Below, piece by piece: positions 8,446 to 15,994 of a stretch of DNA of 59,070 nt. The stretch spans positions 1 through 59,070 of the forward strand of contig DSBM01000107.1 of the NCBI GenBank assembly GCA_011049425.1, given 5' to 3'. The notes beneath the pieces are model-generated. The model was not told the origin of the DNA and ran no database searches. It was given only the letters and a program-made list of their open reading frames with translations. The DNA is from Candidatus Aminicenantes bacterium (GTDB taxonomy: Bacteria; Acidobacteriota; Aminicenantia; UBA2199). Numbering within the stretch: the stretch's first letter is position 1; every line of letters begins with the position of its first letter. The position numbers were made by a program, and so were the translations under genes.

Positions 8446-8664
8446 ACTGGGGACGGTGCTTGTAAATATGTAAATACGGATTTTTGGATAACGAAAAGAG
8501 AATGCAGGTAAATGGCCAGTGGCAAGAGGTTAAGGGACTACCAAAGCAGTTGGGGGTTGGGAAGTTCTTCTGGTAGAAACCACGGAACACACTGAAAAAA
8601 TACCCGTAACAAAAGATTCGGCGTATAATGCTGGACTGGGCGAACTGGGCCGGTGCATTGATTT
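8446..8664. other. Convergent intergenic gap with a dispersed repeat
   Basis: About 220 bp between two convergent genes. It holds a GTAAATATGTAAATA short direct repeat near the start and one copy of a ~45-bp dispersed repeat at 8580-8632. No open frame with family resemblance is seen. Confidence 0.6.
8580..8632 (+). repeat. ~45-bp dispersed intergenic repeat, copy 1
   Basis: It contains ACGGAACACA, TGAAAAA, CCCG and AACAAAAGATTCGG in order. A second copy lies at 17331-17376 with the same blocks and small differences. Function unknown; no flanking target duplication is evident. Confidence 0.65.
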
Positions 8665-9660
8665 CTACTCGCTGCGTTCTCCGGCCAGGGAGGAAAGAAA
8701 CCCTTTGCGAATGCCGGCCGGGTCATCGCAATGCCCCAGTAAAAACATCAGCTTGGTGATGCTGGCGGCAAAGGTCATGTCACCGCCGTGAACGGCCCCG
8801 GCATCCAGCAGGCGCGCCCCTGATTCGTACAAGCCGGGATCCAGTCGCCCGGCTCCGGATTCGCTCAGGATCACCACCAGACGGCCTTCCCGGTGCCACT
8901 GTTTGACCCGGTCAATCAGGTTGCCGTTTTTAAGAGAAACGTTTCCGGCGCCGAAAGCCACCAGCACCACGGCCCGGGTGTCCTGGCCGGGTGTAAAAGA
9001 AGTGGTACGGCAGCCCGGGAAAAGGCGGTAAACGTCAATGGAATTATCCATTTCCGTCATGATGTGAAATAATCCTCCGGCGGTGGAAAGCAGGTTGCGG
9101 TGGTAGATTTCGATGTCCATGCCCACTCGCGCCAGCAGGGGGTAGTTGGGTGAGGAAAAAGCGTCAAAGTGGTTGATATGGCTCTTTACGGTGCGGTTCC
9201 CCCGCATCAGGCGGTGGTCGAAAAGGATGGCTGTTTCACGGATTTCAGACAACGCCAGCTCCACCGCGTTGATGAGGTTGGAGCGGGCATCGCTGCGGAT
9301 TTCACTCAAGGGTTTTTGCGCCCCGGTCAGGATAACGGGAAAAGGCGGATTTGCGAGCATGAACGACAGGGCGGATGCCGTGTAGGCCAGGGTGTCTGTT
9401 CCGTGGGTGATCACCACGCCTTCAATGTGGTTGTGGTTGGCGTGGATCAATTCGGCCAGGACCTGCCAGTGTGTTGATGTCAGGTCGGAACTGTCCAGCA
9501 GGAAAGGGATCTCAATCTGGATGTCCGCCAAGTGCTTCAACTCAGGGATGAAACCGGTCAGGCTGTCGTAGAGGAGATCGGGTTTAAGCACCCCGCTGGC
9601 CTGGTCCCGCACCATGCCGATGGTTCCGCCGGTATGGATCAACAGCAGGCGTCGGGGCAT
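8665..9660 (-). CDS. Cytoplasmic (type I) L-asparaginase
   Basis: A 331-residue asparaginase/glutaminase-family amidohydrolase hydrolysing L-asparagine to aspartate and ammonia. The nucleophile motif HTGGTIG places catalytic Thr13. The second conserved loop is THGTDTLAYTA with Thr88 and Asp89. A LTGAQKPLSEIRSDA segment is also typical. There is no signal peptide, so it resembles the cytoplasmic type I enzymes. It is the last gene of a three-gene minus-strand unit (zinc ribbon, PC4-like, asparaginase) with gaps of 29 and 21 nt. No ribosome site is evident before the ATG. Confidence 0.93.
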   Translation of the reverse strand: MPRRLLLIHTGGTIGMVRDQASGVLKPDLLYDSLTGFIPELKHLADIQIEIPFLLDSSDLTSTHWQVLAELIHANHNHIEGVVITHGTDTLAYTASALSFMLANPPFPVILTGAQKPLSEIRSDARSNLINAVELALSEIRETAILFDHRLMRGNRTVKSHINHFDAFSSPNYPLLARVGMDIEIYHRNLLSTAGGLFHIMTEMDNSIDVYRLFPGCRTTSFTPGQDTRAVVLVAFGAGNVSLKNGNLIDRVKQWHREGRLVVILSESGAGRLDPGLYESGARLLDAGAVHGGDMTFAASITKLMFLLGHCDDPAGIRKGFLSSLAGERSE

Positions 9661-9681
9661 GGGTGCGGTTTGTTTCCGGGT

Positions 9682-9984
9682 TTATGCGTCCGTTTTCAGG
9701 ACCACGGAAAGGCTTTCAAGGATGCCCTGGAAATCGTTGAAGAGTTCAAGATTCAGGTGAATTCCCTTCTTGGTCGGCTTCCATTCTCCCGACTGGTCCT
9801 GGAACCAGGTGCGAATATCCAGGTAGTCGCGGTTGCGAAACTGGGAAACCGAGAAAATCAGCTTCTGAGTGGCGGAAAGGTCGATGAACCCGATGTTGAC
9901 GTTTGTATCCGTATTTTGAATGAATTCAGGTTTTTCCGTGTTCATCTGCGTGGCGATGCGTTTTTTCAATTCGCTAAATTCCAT
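9682..9984 (-). CDS. PC4/YdbC-like single-strand nucleic-acid-binding protein
   Basis: A 100-residue protein. Residues 45-95 have the PC4 (transcriptional coactivator p15) signature: a YLDIRTWFQDQSGEWKPTKK strand-turn unit followed by a C-terminal amphipathic helix with spaced leucines. PC4 homologues bind single-stranded or distorted DNA and dimerise through that helix. The ATG at 9984 is chosen over an upstream TTG because TTGGAGGAAA stands 8 nt before it. It sits between a zinc-ribbon gene and the asparaginase; a link with asparagine metabolism is not implied by sequence. Confidence 0.75.
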   Translation of the reverse strand: MEFSELKKRIATQMNTEKPEFIQNTDTNVNIGFIDLSATQKLIFSVSQFRNRDYLDIRTWFQDQSGEWKPTKKGIHLNLELFNDFQGILESLSVVLKTDA

Positions 9985-10013
9985 GGGTATTTCCTCCAAG
10001 GGGAAGGGCGGGG

Positions 10014-10277
10014 TCAGGATTCCTTTCCCGGATCTCTTTTGAGTTGCTCTTCAAACAGGCGGGCCGCTTTTTCTTTTTTGGCTTTCTCCAGTTCCCTGGC
10101 CTGGGAAAAGCGCAGGTCGGCTTTTTGCTTTCTTTCTCTTTCTTTTTCCAGCAGGTCCGCCAGGTCGGCCGGATCCTTGCGCACGGCTTTCTGATGCTGG
10201 ACTACCTGGTGGGTTTCCAGGTCGATCCACAGCCTGGACTTGCAGAACGGGCAATCCACTTCAATCAATTGTGCCAT
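10014..10277 (-). CDS. Small zinc-ribbon-like protein with charged coiled tail
   Basis: An 87-residue protein. The N-terminus has a single CPFC pair (Cys9 and Cys12) in a half zinc-ribbon, followed by a strongly charged, Lys/Glu-rich helical tail (about residues 36-80). There is no second CxxC pair, so a metal site would need a partner or a dimer. The family is not recognised. The gene has its own promoter with a -10 box 6 nt before the ATG and looks leaderless. Confidence 0.7.
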   Translation of the reverse strand: MAQLIEVDCPFCKSRLWIDLETHQVVQHQKAVRKDPADLADLLEKERERKQKADLRFSQARELEKAKKEKAARLFEEQLKRDPGKES

Positions 10278-10283
10278 GCGGGC

Positions 10284-10312
10284 ATTGTAACCAAAAACCG
10301 TTCAGGATTCAA
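10284..10312 (-). promoter_or_regulatory. Promoter of the zinc-ribbon/PC4/asparaginase unit (leaderless)
   Basis: -35 TTGAAT (10312-10307), 17-bp spacer, -10 TACAAT (10289-10284), then 6 nt to the ATG at 10277. Transcription would start at or next to the start codon. Confidence 0.6.
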
Positions 10313-10425
10313 TTAAAGTTGAAAAGTTGGGTTCTCTTCCATTTTGTGTGGGTTTGCACGTCACTCTGGTTTAAAAAGGGAAAGGCTTTTGAAGAGTACC
10401 CTTTCGGGCATAAAAGGGAAGATGT
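10313..10425 (+). repeat. Dispersed intergenic element, copy B
   Basis: Blocks AAAGTTGAAAAGTTGGGTTCT, GTGTGGGT, GAAGAGTACCC and GGGCATAAAA follow in this order over about 110 bp, as in copy A (1-126, opposite strand). The middle is diverged. A CCCTTTCGGG mini-hairpin lies in the right part. Shorter relatives of that right part appear near 41227 (GCCCGAAAGGGTA) and 51050 (CCCTTTCGGTACTC). Confidence 0.6.
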
Positions 10426-10436
10426 TTAAAAAGCAG

Positions 10437-10456
10437 GGGCGGTTCGCGAACCGCCC
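10437..10456. repeat. 20-bp perfect palindrome
   Basis: GGGCGGTTCGCGAACCGCCC is a perfect palindrome able to form a strong stem. A near copy with G-U-tolerated changes lies at 51204-51223. It lacks a T tract, so it is not an ordinary intrinsic terminator. Confidence 0.7.
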
Positions 10457-10510
10457 GTACACTGTCTCCTGTCTCCTACCTCCTGCCACCTTATACACTA
10501 AGGAGTGTTG

Positions 10511-10699
10511 GTGATGATGAATCCGGCCAGGCAGCTCAGTTCAGAATCGCCTGTCCGAAATGTGATGATGCGCTTACAAGTATTGTGATGATGATACATG
10601 CCAGTAGGCTATGTGATGGGTTTTTATCACCATTCCTGGGGAGTTCTCATCACAAGTTCTCCCGAGTCCCCATCACCAGCGCCCAAAATTCCGCATCAC
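10511..10699. repeat. 23-bp-period GTGATG array, locus 1
   Basis: On the minus strand GTGAT recurs at 10699, 10676, 10653 and 10630, exactly 23 bp apart. On the plus strand it recurs at 10511, 10562, 10585 and 10613, so the locus is an inverted array. Only about 6 bases of each unit are strongly conserved, with a weaker GAACTC/GGGACTC. Related units occur at 24383-24400 and 51120-51171. The 10278-10733 gap has no gene. Confidence 0.6.
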
Positions 10700-10733
10700 A
10701 AGAACGAAGAAGGCACGACTTCCAACTCCGGTT

Positions 10734-13622
10734 TTAAAAATCAAACCCGATCCAGAAGTTGAACCCGTAGTAATACGATTCGCGGAAATCCCAGCGGCGC
10801 ACCCACTCAAAATGCATGGGAACCCCAAAAAGGAACGCCTGGATGCCGAACCCGTAGGACGAGATCCCATCTTGCAACTGCAGACCACCGTCCGGCTTGA
10901 AGAGGCGGAAGTCCTGATCATTGTACCAGGCGCCGCCCAGGTCGAAAAAGAACACTCCGCGGACGGGACCAATCAGTCCCAGGGGAGTGGCGGCCAGGTG
11001 AATCAATGAAAAACGGAACTCCGCGTTAAAGTGGAATCCGTGGTTGCCGGTGATACGGGCGTACTCCGAGGAACGAATGGTGTTGTCGCCGCCCATCCAG
11101 AAGAGCATTGGGTTCTCTCCGCCTGAGGTGAATCCCCGCAAGCGGAATGCCAGCAGGGTCTGGGTATCCAGATGCAGGTACTTGCGGAAGTCGGCGGTCA
11201 GGGTATAGGCGTCTTGAAAAGAATCGCCTATATTAAGGAATTTCTGGAACGTGATGTCAAAAGTGTGCCCCATGAGGGGGCCGAAAGCGGCGAAGCGGGT
11301 GGTTTCCCCGGTAAGCGACAGGGTGAGTGGCATGGCGTAGCCGGAAAAATACTGTCCATAAGGCAATTTGCGCTGCAGGTAGATCAGGTCGGAATCCTCT
11401 TCCTGGCGGTAGAAAGAAGCTCCCGCCGTCAGGCGCGTGGAACGGCTGAATGGATACAGGATGCCGAGGTCAAGGCCGAAGCGTTTGCGCAAAGAGAAAT
11501 AGGAACGGGTGGTATAGTAGTAGTAGCCGTCGTTCCAGGAAAAAAGGCTGGCATAGTACTGAAGGCGGTGGGTCAGGTTCATGTAGGACATGCGAAATGA
11601 ACGATATCCGTACTGGGTGGCCAGGAACAGGCTCAGGTTGTGGTCGCCCATCAGGTCGCTGGCCTGGAGGTAGGTGTATCCCAGGAAGTTGCCGTCTGTG
11701 GAATAACCCACCCCGATATTCGGCAAAGAGTCGATATAGAGCTCTTTGAACGGCTTGTAGTCGCCTTTCTCTTCGATCTCGATTTCCGGGGTGCGGAAAG
11801 CCGGACCGAGCCGCGATGTGTAGATGGTTCCCCGGTCCGTGTCCTCGTCACCCTGGCTTGCCGGCGGCGACGGGTCCGGTAGGGGCTCCTGCTCCAGGCT
11901 GACGGCGATGTTTTTGCGATAGAGGGTAAACAAGCCTTTATGAAAAGATGAAATCACCACTTCCGCGGGGCTTCCCGGGATCTGGATGGGAAAGAAGTTG
12001 CCGGTGCGCACGTCGCTGTAACGGTGCCGAATGCGGGTGACGCGATCAATACCGCAGATGTTGAAGGCTTCCCGGTCGTCGGAACTAAAGTAAATGAACC
12101 TGCCGTCTTCCGAAAAGAAAGGGGAGATGTCATTGGATTTCCCCCGGGTCAACTGCACGGGCGCGGACAAATTGTTTAGCTTGGCCGTGTAGATGTGGAA
12201 GTGTTGCCCTGAGCGTGCCGAGAAAACGACTTCTTTGCCGTCTTTAGAGATGTCCAGCGCGCGGATGAAGAGGCTGTTGTCGGAAAGCGGGCGGGGAACG
12301 CCTTTTTCGATATTGATTTCGTAAATCCGGGCAATGGAGTCTTTGACCGCGGTGAACCAGATGGTGCGGTTGTCGGGCAAAAACGTGGGGGAAGAGGGGG
12401 CGTCGATTTCCGGTAGGGGCAACTGGGAAATCAAGTCTCCGCTGGCGGCATCCATGACCACCAGATAGTTTTTGAATTCCTTGCGGGCAAAGAACGCGAG
12501 TTTTTCTCCGCGGCGATCCCAGGTAAAGGATGGCCCATCCGCGGGATCGAACTGGTACTCAATGAAATCGTATCTTGACGTGAATCCGGGCGTGATATTT
12601 TTGATCACCTTGCCGTCTTTCATGGAGACCAGCACCATCTCCAGTTTGCGGCGTTTCATGTGGGCGGTCAGCACGGCCAGGAGTTCGCCGGTGGGCGAGA
12701 TACGGTGGGAAAACGCGTACGCATAAGGGGGGTATTCCGGCCCTATGGGGAAGCTGTAATCTTCGGGGTTTTCGCGGTTCATGAAGTCGCGGAACCGGTC
12801 CCGGGCGAACTTCTTGAATTCAAAGTTGAACTCCTTGGAAGAGGTGCCGAAAAACTTGAAGGGGTCGCGCCGCTTTCCGAGCAGGGAACCGGGACGGATC
12901 GATTCCAGCAGGTTGCGTATGGCCCGTTTGCCATAGCGGTGTTCAATGAATTCGTATATAAGGTGTCCCATGTCGTAGGGAGTACGCCCGGTAGCGCTGG
13001 CGGACTTCAGGTTCCAGTCTTTCTCCAGTTCCGCGATGTTGTCGTTCAGCACGGAATCCCGCACGGTCATCAGGCTGAAGCTGTTCCAGTTTTCGGTGAC
13101 GTATTCAGAGAAACCTTCCATGATCCACAGCGGCGGCGCACGCAGTGCCCTTGAGGAATGGGTCACTCCCTTGAACAGGATCTGAAATTCAAAGATATGC
13201 CCCAGTTCATGGGTAATGGTGCGCGCCAGTTCTTCGGGAGCCATATCGCCGTGACACACCACGCGCTGAGCCACGGGTTCGGCAAAGGCCTGAACCCCGA
13301 TGGGCAGGAAGCCGGGGAAAAGATTGGTTTGCTCGAAATCGATGTGAGATCGGTAAAAAATAAGCGGGATTTTGTCTTCAACCTGGACGTTTAGAAACTT
13401 TGAGATGCGGCTGTAGGCGCCTTCAGCGGAGCGGGTGATAAAGCGAATCAGATCCAAACGTTCCGTATAGTAATATACGCGGAAATTTTCCGATTCCACG
13501 TACTGCCAGTTGAATTGGGAGAGCCTCACCTTGTTTTTTCCATAGTATCCGTATTGAGCGCAAAGACCGAGTGCGAAGGCCACAAACCAAACCAAAAAGA
13601 CAGCTGTTTTGCCTTTTTTCAT
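10734..13622 (-). CDS. Outer-membrane metalloprotease-like protein: gluzincin, beta-propeller, Omp85-type barrel
   Basis: A 962-residue exported protein with three parts. A signal peptide covers residues 1-22. Residues 45-280 resemble peptidase MA/M1-type gluzincins, with HELGH at 138-142 and a downstream MEGFSEY giving Glu169 as third zinc ligand. Residues about 300-570 carry TolB/PD40-type propeller blades (repeated S-x-DG-x-x-I/VVFSA/YFSS patterns). From about 640 to the end, alternating aromatic strands and GGDNTIRSSEYARITG followed by VFFFDLGGAWYN resemble the C-terminal barrel of surface-antigen/BamA proteins. It ends in Phe-Asp-Phe, fitting Bam recognition. The substrate is unknown. 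It is the last gene of a unit with two lipoproteins (9-nt gap). Confidence 0.82.
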   Translation of the reverse strand: MKKGKTAVFLVWFVAFALGLCAQYGYYGKNKVRLSQFNWQYVESENFRVYYYTERLDLIRFITRSAEGAYSRISKFLNVQVEDKIPLIFYRSHIDFEQTNLFPGFLPIGVQAFAEPVAQRVVCHGDMAPEELARTITHELGHIFEFQILFKGVTHSSRALRAPPLWIMEGFSEYVTENWNSFSLMTVRDSVLNDNIAELEKDWNLKSASATGRTPYDMGHLIYEFIEHRYGKRAIRNLLESIRPGSLLGKRRDPFKFFGTSSKEFNFEFKKFARDRFRDFMNRENPEDYSFPIGPEYPPYAYAFSHRISPTGELLAVLTAHMKRRKLEMVLVSMKDGKVIKNITPGFTSRYDFIEYQFDPADGPSFTWDRRGEKLAFFARKEFKNYLVVMDAASGDLISQLPLPEIDAPSSPTFLPDNRTIWFTAVKDSIARIYEINIEKGVPRPLSDNSLFIRALDISKDGKEVVFSARSGQHFHIYTAKLNNLSAPVQLTRGKSNDISPFFSEDGRFIYFSSDDREAFNICGIDRVTRIRHRYSDVRTGNFFPIQIPGSPAEVVISSFHKGLFTLYRKNIAVSLEQEPLPDPSPPASQGDEDTDRGTIYTSRLGPAFRTPEIEIEEKGDYKPFKELYIDSLPNIGVGYSTDGNFLGYTYLQASDLMGDHNLSLFLATQYGYRSFRMSYMNLTHRLQYYASLFSWNDGYYYYTTRSYFSLRKRFGLDLGILYPFSRSTRLTAGASFYRQEEDSDLIYLQRKLPYGQYFSGYAMPLTLSLTGETTRFAAFGPLMGHTFDITFQKFLNIGDSFQDAYTLTADFRKYLHLDTQTLLAFRLRGFTSGGENPMLFWMGGDNTIRSSEYARITGNHGFHFNAEFRFSLIHLAATPLGLIGPVRGVFFFDLGGAWYNDQDFRLFKPDGGLQLQDGISSYGFGIQAFLFGVPMHFEWVRRWDFRESYYYGFNFWIGFDF

Positions 13623-13631
13623 GTTCTTTAC

Positions 13632-14264
13632 CTATTCCACAAGTAGAAAACGGTCGTGCCGGCGTTCCTCTGAAGTCAGCCGGTTGACGAAGCGGTCGGT
13701 GACCTGGTTGTACAATTTGCGGTAGTTGAACTCAATGTCGGTGTTCTCTACTCCTCGCAACTCCCGCGCGGTGGAAAATTCGGCCACTTTCTCTCCGGTT
13801 TGCGTATTGGTCAGGATCACATCCAATTGCATGCGCCAATTCTGAATGTCCTTGAACTTGCGAATGGTGTCTCCGTAGCGGCCGCGGGTTTCATCTATCA
13901 CATTGCGGCGGTTGAATTTGGTCTCCAGGCTGCCCGTGATTAAAAGCGCGGGCCCGAAGGTGCCAAGGCGTGATGATTCAGGGGTTAGCTCCGGGAGGAG
14001 TTCCACCGGTTTCTGGATCAGTGTCGCCACATCCCGGGTAAAGAAATCCTGAATGTGAACGGTTGGCGCGTAGTTTTCCGGCTCCACGATTTCCTTGAAT
14101 TCTCCCAGAATAATACGGGAGTATTGTCTGAATGGCAGGGGTTCTTCCAGGGGCATGGGCACGGAAACGCGCACAAACCGATCCATGCATCCGCTCACGG
14201 CGATAAAGAGAATCAGGCTAGCGCCCAGTACCCGTTTCCGGGGAAGATTGTTGCGGTTTTTCAT
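13632..14264 (-). CDS. Predicted lipoprotein of unknown function
   Basis: A 210-residue protein with an N-terminal signal and lipobox AVSGC (Cys26). The mature part is mixed alpha/beta with ILTNTQTGEKVAEFSTARE, reminiscent of lipoproteins that assemble or stabilise outer-membrane complexes, but no family is recognised with confidence. It overlaps the preceding TPR lipoprotein by 47 nt and precedes the outer-membrane protease gene by 9 nt, so the three products probably work together at the outer membrane (inference). Confidence 0.75.
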   Translation of the reverse strand: MKNRNNLPRKRVLGASLILFIAVSGCMDRFVRVSVPMPLEEPLPFRQYSRIILGEFKEIVEPENYAPTVHIQDFFTRDVATLIQKPVELLPELTPESSRLGTFGPALLITGSLETKFNRRNVIDETRGRYGDTIRKFKDIQNWRMQLDVILTNTQTGEKVAEFSTARELRGVENTDIEFNYRKLYNQVTDRFVNRLTSEERRHDRFLLVE

Positions 14265-14595
14265 CTTGATCCTCCGGTTCGCTTGAGTCCGGGTTTTTGA
14301 AGCGGTTGAAATTGCGCTGGATCATCGTGTTGTTTGGAGCCAACGCCAATGCTTTGCGGTACAATTTTTCCGCCTGTTCGCGTTTGCCCAATTGTTCCAT
14401 GGCAACAGCCAGGTTGTTGAGCAGTGCCGGGGACTCCGGGTTCTCTCTCAATTGTTTTTCCCAGCGGTAACGGGCTTCGTCCCACAGGTCTTCTTCCGCC
14501 AACCGGTTCGCGAATTGCATTTCTGTGCGCGGGGTCGGGACGGAACAGGCCGTGGCCAGTAACAATACGGCAATCAACAAGGTGACGCTTTTCAC
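14218..14595 (-). CDS. Small TPR lipoprotein
   Basis: A 125-residue lipoprotein. The signal peptide ends in LLLATAC with Cys17 as the lipidated residue, followed by one to two TPR units (ALLNNLAVAMEQLGKREQAE) and a disordered acidic tail. GTG 14595 is taken as start because GGAGG stands 5 nt before it; the in-frame GTG at 14601 abuts the ribosome site. A TATAAT box lies upstream at 14643-14638 on this strand. It opens the unit with the lipoprotein and barrel-protease genes and may serve as a periplasmic adaptor (inference). Confidence 0.78.
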   Translation of the reverse strand: MKSVTLLIAVLLLATACSVPTPRTEMQFANRLAEEDLWDEARYRWEKQLRENPESPALLNNLAVAMEQLGKREQAEKLYRKALALAPNNTMIQRNFNRFKNPDSSEPEDQDEKPQQSSPETGTGR

Positions 14596-14736
14596 ATTCA
14601 CCTCCGGTCTTTATTCTTTCAGGTGCGCCTTGCTGTCATTATAACTCAAAACAGACAGATTTCTCTTTTCGCCTTTTTCGTAGCATGGCAATTGCCGTTG
14701 ATTGGACGTGTTCCCGCCCCATTTGGATGACAGGGG

Positions 14737-14765
14737 TGGAGTCGTCGGCAAGCTTGAGATATAAT
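14737..14765 (+). promoter_or_regulatory. acpS -10 box, leaderless arrangement
   Basis: TATAAT at 14760-14765 ends 6 nt before the acpS ATG; the -35 region (TGGAGT at 14737) is poor. No ribosome-binding site exists between them. Confidence 0.45.
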
Positions 14766-14771
14766 CAAACA

Positions 14772-15146
14772 ATGGCTGTGCGCGGATTGGGAATGGACAT
14801 GGTTGAGGTCCGGCGTGTACGGGAGGCCCTGGAGCGCAATCCCCGTTTTGCTGAGAGGCTCTTTACCGCGGATGAGATCAGCTATTGTGAATCGATGGCC
14901 AGGCGGGAAATCCACTATGCCGCTCGGTTCGCGGCCAAGGAAGCGTTCTTTAAAGCTTTGGGAACCGGCTGGCGGCTGGGAATGGGCTGGCATGAAGTGG
15001 AAGTCCGCCACGATCCGCTGGGCAGGCCGGAATTGGCGCTGACGGGCAGGACGGCCGTGGAATTTCAACGCCGCAACCTGTGCCACTTGCACCTGTCAAT
15101 CTCTCATGAGCGCAACCAGGCGGTGGCGGTTGTGGTGGTTGAGTAA
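14772..15146 (+). CDS. acpS: Holo-[acyl-carrier-protein] synthase
   Basis: A 124-residue AcpS, transferring 4'-phosphopantetheine from CoA to apo-ACP for fatty acid synthesis. The N-terminal GMDMVEV gives the magnesium ligand Asp9, and RFAAKEAFFKALGTG gives Glu57. A C-terminal HLSISHE is also typical. ATG 14772 fits the family length; an in-frame start further upstream would lie above the TATAAT box. The gene is monocistronic or leads into the partner-switch operon 64 nt downstream. Confidence 0.93.
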   Translation: MAVRGLGMDMVEVRRVREALERNPRFAERLFTADEISYCESMARREIHYAARFAAKEAFFKALGTGWRLGMGWHEVEVRHDPLGRPELALTGRTAVEFQRRNLCHLHLSISHERNQAVAVVVVE

Positions 15147-15210
15147 TGTGATCGCAATCCCCGGGCCAATTCATTACAATGGCCGCGGACAGCCGGTTTG
15201 AGGTGAATCA

Positions 15211-15555
15211 ATGAAGCATTTTCAACTGAGATCCCAGACTCTGGATCAAGTTGCCGTGATCTACCCGCGTGGTCACCTGGACGCCCATCACGTGGAGCGT
15301 TTTGAGCAGGAGATCCGGCGCATTTTGGAAAACGGAGTCCTGCGGATTGTGATCAACTGCGAGAACCTGGACTATATCAGTTCCGCCGGAATGGGCGTTA
15401 TTATGGGATACCTGGATGAAATCCGGGAAAAGGGGGGAGACATCAAACTCTGTTGCGTCAACAGCCAGGTGTACGATATCTTTGACCTGGTGGGTTTTAC
15501 CGATATCTACGATTTTTTAAAGGACGAGAATACGGCCCTTCAGGCGTTTGCATAG
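15211..15555 (+). CDS. STAS-domain anti-sigma factor antagonist
   Basis: A 114-residue SpoIIAA/RsbV-like protein. The signature DYISSAGMGVIMGY holds the phosphorylatable serine (Ser58, or Ser57). In partner switching, the unphosphorylated form binds the anti-sigma kinase and frees its target. GAGGTGA before the ATG is a good ribosome site. It heads a three-gene unit with an RsbW-type kinase (start 1 nt after its stop) and a SpoIIE-type phosphatase. Confidence 0.93.
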   Translation: MKHFQLRSQTLDQVAVIYPRGHLDAHHVERFEQEIRRILENGVLRIVINCENLDYISSAGMGVIMGYLDEIREKGGDIKLCCVNSQVYDIFDLVGFTDIYDFLKDENTALQAFA

Positions 15556-15556
15556 T

Positions 15557-15994
15557 ATGTTTAAAGCTGAAGCGGATCTGATTGCCACCATCCCATCCAG
15601 CACGGAACTGCTGAAAATGGTGGTGGAGTTGACCCGGCATGTGGTCGGAATCCTTGAGTTCCCCGACAAGGAAGTCCAACAGATCGCTTTGGCTGTTGAC
15701 GAGGCAATCACCAATGTGATCAAACACTCTTACCGCTATGAGAAGGGCCGGGATATCCGCATCGAGTTTTTTACCGCGCAGGCCGGGTTGAAGATCCGCA
15801 TCATCTATGCCGGCATTGCCCCCGAGCTGGATCCGGCGACGGTGAGCGTTGAGCGGCTGATCAAACAGAAACGCAAGGGCGGATTGGGCGTTCAGCTGAT
15901 GCGCAAAATCATGGACTCCGTGGAATACTCTACCAGCAACGGACTTAACATCTGTGAAATGATCAAATGGAAGAAGCGGGAAACGGTCGGCTGA
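15557..15994 (+). CDS. RsbW/SpoIIAB-like anti-sigma serine kinase
   Basis: A 145-residue GHKL-ATPase. The N-box is DEAITNVIKHSY and the G-box is KGGLGVQLMRKIMDSVEY. The family phosphorylates its STAS partner and sequesters a sigma factor or another target. ATG 15557 is taken as start; an in-frame TTG at 15548 lies inside the STAS gene. It overlaps the phosphatase gene by 28 nt. No matching sigma factor is encoded next to it, so the output of the switch lies elsewhere or is not a sigma factor. Confidence 0.9.
   Translation: MFKAEADLIATIPSSTELLKMVVELTRHVVGILEFPDKEVQQIALAVDEAITNVIKHSYRYEKGRDIRIEFFTAQAGLKIRIIYAGIAPELDPATVSVERLIKQKRKGGLGVQLMRKIMDSVEYSTSNGLNICEMIKWKKRETVG

Noticed and set aside
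10437-10456. Intrinsic terminator
   Set aside because: The stem is strong, but no T tract follows on either strand and no gene ends next to it.
10562-10699. CRISPR-like array
   Set aside because: Only about 6 bases per 23-bp unit are conserved, there is no spacer/repeat alternation of typical lengths, and no cas gene is present.
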